A stretch of 64,000 bases of DNA from Paucibacter sediminis (GTDB taxonomy: Bacteria; Pseudomonadota; Gammaproteobacteria; Burkholderiales; Burkholderiaceae_C), in NCBI RefSeq assembly GCF_030254645.1, contig NZ_CP116346.1:1468001-1532000 (forward strand), in the 5' to 3' direction. A program made the translations under genes and the position numbers. The notes below the pieces were generated by a model, which saw only the letters and a program-made list of their open reading frames with translations, did not search any database and was not told the DNA's origin. Positions 60,193-64,000 of this stretch are shown in pieces (position 1 is the first letter of the stretch; the number at the start of each line of letters is the position of its first letter).

Positions 60193-60526
60193 CTCGGCCA
60201 AATACCTCTGGGATGCCCTGCAGGCCGCCGAGCGCGCGGGCCGCTTCGTGCAGGGCAAGACCTTTGCCGACTACCTGCAGGACGAAATGCTGCGCTCCGC
60301 CGTGGAGCGGCAGCTGGAGATCGTCGGCGAGGCCCTGGGCCAGTTGCGCAAGGGTGACCCCGCCACTGCAGCCACGATCCCGGACCTGCCCCAAGCCGTG
60401 GCCCTGCGCAATGTGCTGGTGCACGCCTACGCGACGGCGAACGACAAGCTGGTGTGGGGTGTGGTGGAGCAACACCTGACCCCGCTGTGCGAGCGGCTGA
60501 GGATGCTGCTGAACTCCGTGGGTTGA
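60182..60526 (+). CDS. HepT-type HEPN ribonuclease toxin
   Basis: A 114-residue HEPN-domain protein of the DUF86/HepT family. The predicted RNase motif RX4HXY is intact as RNVLVHAY, and the preceding helices (LRSAVERQLEIVGEALGQL) match the family. It would cut RNA when free of modification by MntA. The overlapping gene order antitoxin-toxin is canonical. The pair may act in phage defence or plasmid/island stability. Confidence 0.85.
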   Translation: MAPDSAKYLWDALQAAERAGRFVQGKTFADYLQDEMLRSAVERQLEIVGEALGQLRKGDPATAATIPDLPQAVALRNVLVHAYATANDKLVWGVVEQHLTPLCERLRMLLNSVG

Positions 60527-60591
60527 GTGCGGCCCATTGCCGCAGCGCCGGGACGGATGGCCCTGGCAGGTTCTGGAAATGCAAGCGAAAA

Positions 60592-60612
60592 ATGCCCGGC
60601 TGGTCCGGGCAT
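60592..60612 (-). terminator. Intrinsic terminator, minus strand
   Basis: Stem ATGCCCGG / CCGGGCAT with a five-base loop, followed on the minus strand by five U residues. It lies 196 bases beyond the stop of the DUF262 gene and 66 bases after the HepT stop on the other strand. Confidence 0.6.
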
Positions 60613-60807
60613 AACTACTTTTCAGTTGCGCTGGGTGGCGATGAATCGGCCGGATAGGTGCGTGCGTTTGCCCCGGAGCGGTGTACTGCTTCAGGCTGAA
60701 TGCAGTCGATGGACTTGGACCCGATGGAGGTCGGCTGCCGACCGTAAGCTGAAGTTGACTTGTTCAGATTCAATGTCCGAAAGCCGTCGCTCCATTTAGG
60801 GCATACG

Positions 60808-62496
60808 CTATTTAATCACCCATGCGGTGTCATATGCATAGGCCGCCAAATCACTGGAACGTTGCTCTATCTCGGCAGCAGTCCAAATTTTGGAATTTTT
60901 TATGAAAGCCTCCAATGCGTAGCCATGATCTGTAAGAAGTTGCCGCTTTTGAGCAAACGATTTTTCGCCCAATACATCTCCGTTGTATTTAGTAGGAACC
61001 GCAAGCAAGTTACCAATGGAGTGAACGGAGGCGCCACCAGCGGCTTGAGCCGCTAAATGTTCGATGGATAGTGAACCCCGGTCAACGTCCACGGCAGGAA
61101 ACATGCTCTTGTAAATTTTCCAAAGCGTGTAGCGGATCACATCACGTTGGCGCGTATTGGTATAGCTCAGAAGCTTAAACTTTGTGATAAATGTGTCTCG
61201 CGGAGGAACCTTGCTTTTAATCTTGGCTTTGAAATTGTTGATGCAAATACCCATCTCGTTTGGCGTCGCAGCGTTGGCAATTTCACGGGCATGCACGGCG
61301 TACATCTGAGTAACACCGCCTGAAGATGGCAGCGCACTAATGGTGGTGTAGAGGTAATGATACTTTTCAACGAGTCCAAAAATCTCACGCACTTGGCCGT
61401 CTTTGAGATTTTTGGCGTTAAATTGCCTGAGCACGGTAAGCAGCAGAGGATTGGCAATGGTGATGTTGAGCACATCAGAGATACACAGCAACGAGTCTTG
61501 TACATCCTTGTTGCCCTTAGTCCACAGATTCAAACTCCCAGGCTCGCTGATGCCGCGATACAAAATGCTGTCGATTTTGAGCTCTTCAATCACGTCTTTG
61601 ACGTTGGTCTTGTTGACTTGTTCCTTGATCGCCTTGAACAAGAGCTTCTCAGTAGTAAATGGATACTTAGAAAGCCAGTGGTGATGCAAAAAAGTGGTGG
61701 TTTCGATGACCTTTTTGCTTTCTTCCAGATTCTTCTGAATGTCTCGCCAGTGATCTTTTGCACGATCCAAGTCTTTTCCCTTGGCTGGGAGCAATCGAAG
61801 AATATGATTCTTGGCAAGATCGGATGCCGTGAGGTCTTTGCCGCGTGTATTCAGCGTCTCAAAAATCAGATATGCATCATCTTGGTTATCCAGCGTAATT
61901 GAGATCACTTTGAGTGAAAGCAACTTGTCCCGAATTTGATCCAGCCATTTCTTGGCGGCCGCTTTGGTTTTGGCGATATTTTCGCCCTGTGCTTGAATTT
62001 CCAAAACGCCTTCGGCTACATATTTGGAGAGCAACGCATAGGCATCGCGAAGTGCCCCTTCTTCAGAGCCTATTTCAATGACATCGCGCTCTTTATCCAA
62101 GCTCTGAATCTGACTTTGAAAATATGGGTACGAGGTTTCCGCCTTCAAAACAAACTGAGATTTGTCGTCAAGGTCGCGTGTGACAATCAATCGGTGCACA
62201 CCTTTTGCGGGAGCATCAAAACCAAGTTCTTTGTATTTATCCCGAATAGCGCACAGAGCAATGGTGATCGTCGTTAGCCGCTGTTGACCATCAACCACGC
62301 CATAAGCGGTATTGTTGATGTTGTAGGTCACAAATGCGCCAATGAAATAGTCCTTTTTTACATCGGAAGTGGTGTCCTGCCAAAACTCTTCAATGTGATC
62401 CTTCTCCCAAGAGAACGGTCGCTGGAACCTAGGGATGATGTAGGTTCCCGATTCGAGTATTTGGCGAATGTCACGCTCGATGCATTGAATTTTCAT
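60808..62496 (-). CDS. DUF262/DUF1524 GmrSD-like defence protein
   Basis: A 562-residue protein with an N-terminal DUF262 ParB-like domain and a C-terminal DUF1524 HNH-type nuclease domain, the single-chain layout of GmrSD/BrxU-like type IV restriction enzymes. IPRFQRPFSW is at residues 21-30 and the key DGQQRLT at 69-75. The HNH region carries IEHLAAQ (about 478-484, compared with the usual EHIxPQ) and GNLLAVP at about 495. Base composition is clearly lower in GC than the rest of the window, and codon use differs, so it was probably acquired. It would cut modified phage DNA. The adjoining 281-base gap (60527-60807) and 276-base gap (62497-62772) show no gene. Confidence 0.85.
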   Translation of the reverse strand: MKIQCIERDIRQILESGTYIIPRFQRPFSWEKDHIEEFWQDTTSDVKKDYFIGAFVTYNINNTAYGVVDGQQRLTTITIALCAIRDKYKELGFDAPAKGVHRLIVTRDLDDKSQFVLKAETSYPYFQSQIQSLDKERDVIEIGSEEGALRDAYALLSKYVAEGVLEIQAQGENIAKTKAAAKKWLDQIRDKLLSLKVISITLDNQDDAYLIFETLNTRGKDLTASDLAKNHILRLLPAKGKDLDRAKDHWRDIQKNLEESKKVIETTTFLHHHWLSKYPFTTEKLLFKAIKEQVNKTNVKDVIEELKIDSILYRGISEPGSLNLWTKGNKDVQDSLLCISDVLNITIANPLLLTVLRQFNAKNLKDGQVREIFGLVEKYHYLYTTISALPSSGGVTQMYAVHAREIANAATPNEMGICINNFKAKIKSKVPPRDTFITKFKLLSYTNTRQRDVIRYTLWKIYKSMFPAVDVDRGSLSIEHLAAQAAGGASVHSIGNLLAVPTKYNGDVLGEKSFAQKRQLLTDHGYALEAFIKNSKIWTAAEIEQRSSDLAAYAYDTAWVIK

Positions 62497-62772
62497 GTTT
62501 GCGCTCGATCATATGAGCCGATAAGTGTCGGAAGTGACACGTCATCAGTGTAAATTGCCCTGGCTTCTTAAACAGCACTTAGCCTTCAACACGAAGGCAG
62601 AAGGGAACTGAGTTCACGGCCCCAAAGTAGTCATTGGTCCATGTCAGTTGCTGGCCTGAAGCGGGCCTTCAATACAAGAGTTCCACCGACCACTGCCGCT
62701 GCAAAGCTGACACATCAATCCGTCATGAGTCCCATCCCGCAATTGGTGGCATTGCATCTGCCCAGAGCAATA

Positions 62773-63747
62773 TCACCCAATTCCCGCCTGATGCTCCCTG
62801 CAATACTGCAAGCCGCCAAACCGCTTCTCCTGGTTCCAGCAGAACTTGCCTTCCGGGTAGCTGATCTTGCCCTGGCAGGTCGCGCAGACGAGCTTGCGGT
62901 ATAGCGGATGGCTCGCCACGTCTTCCGTCTTGGACTCCGCGGCAGGAGGGCCGGCTGAAACAGCAGGCGCCAAGGCTACCGACTTGGCCGCACCCACCGA
63001 TGGCGTTGCCATCGCCGCCCTCGGCTTGATGAAGTCCGGCAATTCCAGCGGATTCACCGGCCGATGCTGGCGGGCCAGCTTCTCGGCCCATTCGCGCAGG
63101 GTGTCAGTGCCGTGCCAGTTCAGCAGCTTGCCGAAGACCTCGACCACGCCCACGGACTCGATGTACTGCTCGTGCCAGCGCTGGATCATGTCGGCCTTGA
63201 TGACGTCGCGGGTGTCGAAACGCTTTTCGTCCGGGCGCTCGATGGTGGCCTTGGGGTGCAACAGCACCACGTGATGAAAGCTGGGCTTCAGGCCACCGCG
63301 GCCGGTGATGTCCAGCTTGGTCAGCAGCTTGTCGAGGATGCGCTCATGGCGGCGGCTCTGCTCCAGCGGTGAAGGCACGCCATAGCGGCCACCGCGCGGA
63401 TAGCTCACCGTCCATTCGCCCTGCTCGTTGATCTGCACATCACCGCTGAAGCACTTGGTCTCGAACAGGTAGAAGTGCAGCGCGCGATTGATGACCATGT
63501 GGTCGATCTGCGCCGTCTCGCCGTCAACCACGAAACGCAGGTCGTGCAGCACGGCGTGCTGCTCGCTGTCCTTCTTCCAGTGGTCGATGTAGTGCGCCGC
63601 GTCGCGCTCGCCTTGCTGGCCGCGCTGGCAGCGCATCGCCTCGTCTTGCAGCCACTGGCGCTGTTGCCGGTCCAGCAACGGGGACGCCTGCAACTCCTCC
63701 AGCAGCTTGAGGCGACGCTGCTTGTCATCTGCCGTCTTGATCAGCAT
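62773..63747 (-). CDS. NERD nuclease-related domain protein with Cys4 tail
   Basis: A 324-residue protein with a NERD domain, a predicted endonuclease fold. GERDAA (about 46-51), AQIDHMVI with Asp82, and FETKCFSGDV with Glu96 and Lys98 form the expected D-ExK active site. After a Pro/Ala-rich linker (about 245-275) the C terminus has four cysteines (C288, C291, C303, C316) that resemble a zinc ribbon. Its role is unknown; it may be a defence or DNA-repair nuclease. GC content here is back to normal, unlike the neighbouring DUF262 gene. The remaining 253 bases to the window end show no gene. Confidence 0.83.
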   Translation of the reverse strand: MLIKTADDKQRRLKLLEELQASPLLDRQQRQWLQDEAMRCQRGQQGERDAAHYIDHWKKDSEQHAVLHDLRFVVDGETAQIDHMVINRALHFYLFETKCFSGDVQINEQGEWTVSYPRGGRYGVPSPLEQSRRHERILDKLLTKLDITGRGGLKPSFHHVVLLHPKATIERPDEKRFDTRDVIKADMIQRWHEQYIESVGVVEVFGKLLNWHGTDTLREWAEKLARQHRPVNPLELPDFIKPRAAMATPSVGAAKSVALAPAVSAGPPAAESKTEDVASHPLYRKLVCATCQGKISYPEGKFCWNQEKRFGGLQYCREHQAGIG

Positions 63748-64000
63748 GGCTGCTCCCTAACTCCCTGAGTGCTGCACATTTTGCACCCCGACGCCACAGG
63801 GCCTGACGGTGACATGTCACGGAACGCGCAATGCCCGTTGGTTCGGGCCTGCCTCCTCCGGGATTACCCCAGGGCGCGGCACGGCCCGCGTCCGCCGCCT
63901 TGTTCGGCTAGCGCCGGCTCCCGCCTCCCTGCGCACAAATCGCCCATTTCTTCGCATGCCAGCCGCCCTGCCGACGCCGGCGCTCCATTGCGCCCAGTTA

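Overview
The window is high-GC DNA from a betaproteobacterium of the order Burkholderiales, most like the Roseateles / Pelomonas / Mitsuaria / Paucibacter group. This is inferred from gene content, codon use and the order mnmE-yidC-yidD-rnpA-rpmH / dnaA-dnaN-gyrB. No rRNA gene or tRNA was seen. The window contains the chromosomal origin neighbourhood: a minus-strand block (mnmE, yidC, yidD, rnpA, rpmH; 49.7-54.0 kb) faces away from a plus-strand block (dnaA, dnaN, gyrB; 54.4-59.8 kb). DnaA boxes lie in the 447-base gap between rpmH and dnaA and also, unexpectedly, inside rnpA.

Left part (0-31.7 kb): housekeeping and signalling genes. There are three c-di-GMP proteins (one GGDEF-EAL, two GGDEF) and an HDOD protein, a TSUP permease, a SNF2/RapA-type helicase, two small outer-membrane-like proteins, a thioredoxin-like protein, an M17 aminopeptidase, a GMC oxidoreductase, a MarC protein, a cobalamin-type binding protein and a glycine-rich RRM protein. 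The LPS operon kdsD-kdsC-lptC is followed by an SDR gene rather than lptA/lptB. Further right come a DJ-1 family protein, glutamate dehydrogenase, a KefB-type antiporter, a phosphatase / EthD / acyl-CoA dehydrogenase run, apt, a Tat-type kelch lipoprotein and a LysR regulator.

Middle (31.7-49.7 kb): a CHASE-PAS histidine kinase, then a GABA degradation set (gabD, gabT and a divergent MocR/GabR-type regulator). Next is a coherent accessory locus: dipeptide epimerase, M81 peptidase, S12 serine hydrolase and MFS transporter, with a TonB-dependent receptor carrying an STN signalling domain. These face a FecI-type sigma factor, a FecR regulator and a DadA-like oxidoreductase. Together they look like a cell-surface-regulated system for taking up and breaking down peptides or D-amino-acid-containing compounds. 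A 10-base inverted repeat, with a third 7-base copy between its arms, lies in the divergent promoter region of receptor and sigma factor.

Right end (59.8-64 kb): immediately after gyrB comes a small defence-type island. It holds a MntA/HepT toxin-antitoxin pair, a visibly AT-richer DUF262/DUF1524 GmrSD-like gene and a NERD nuclease-domain protein with a four-cysteine tail.

Starts were chosen by ribosome-binding sites, overlaps and family length. Several genes have open frames extending far upstream of the true start because of the high GC content, and these extensions were trimmed. All functional names rest on reading motifs by eye; no database search was possible.
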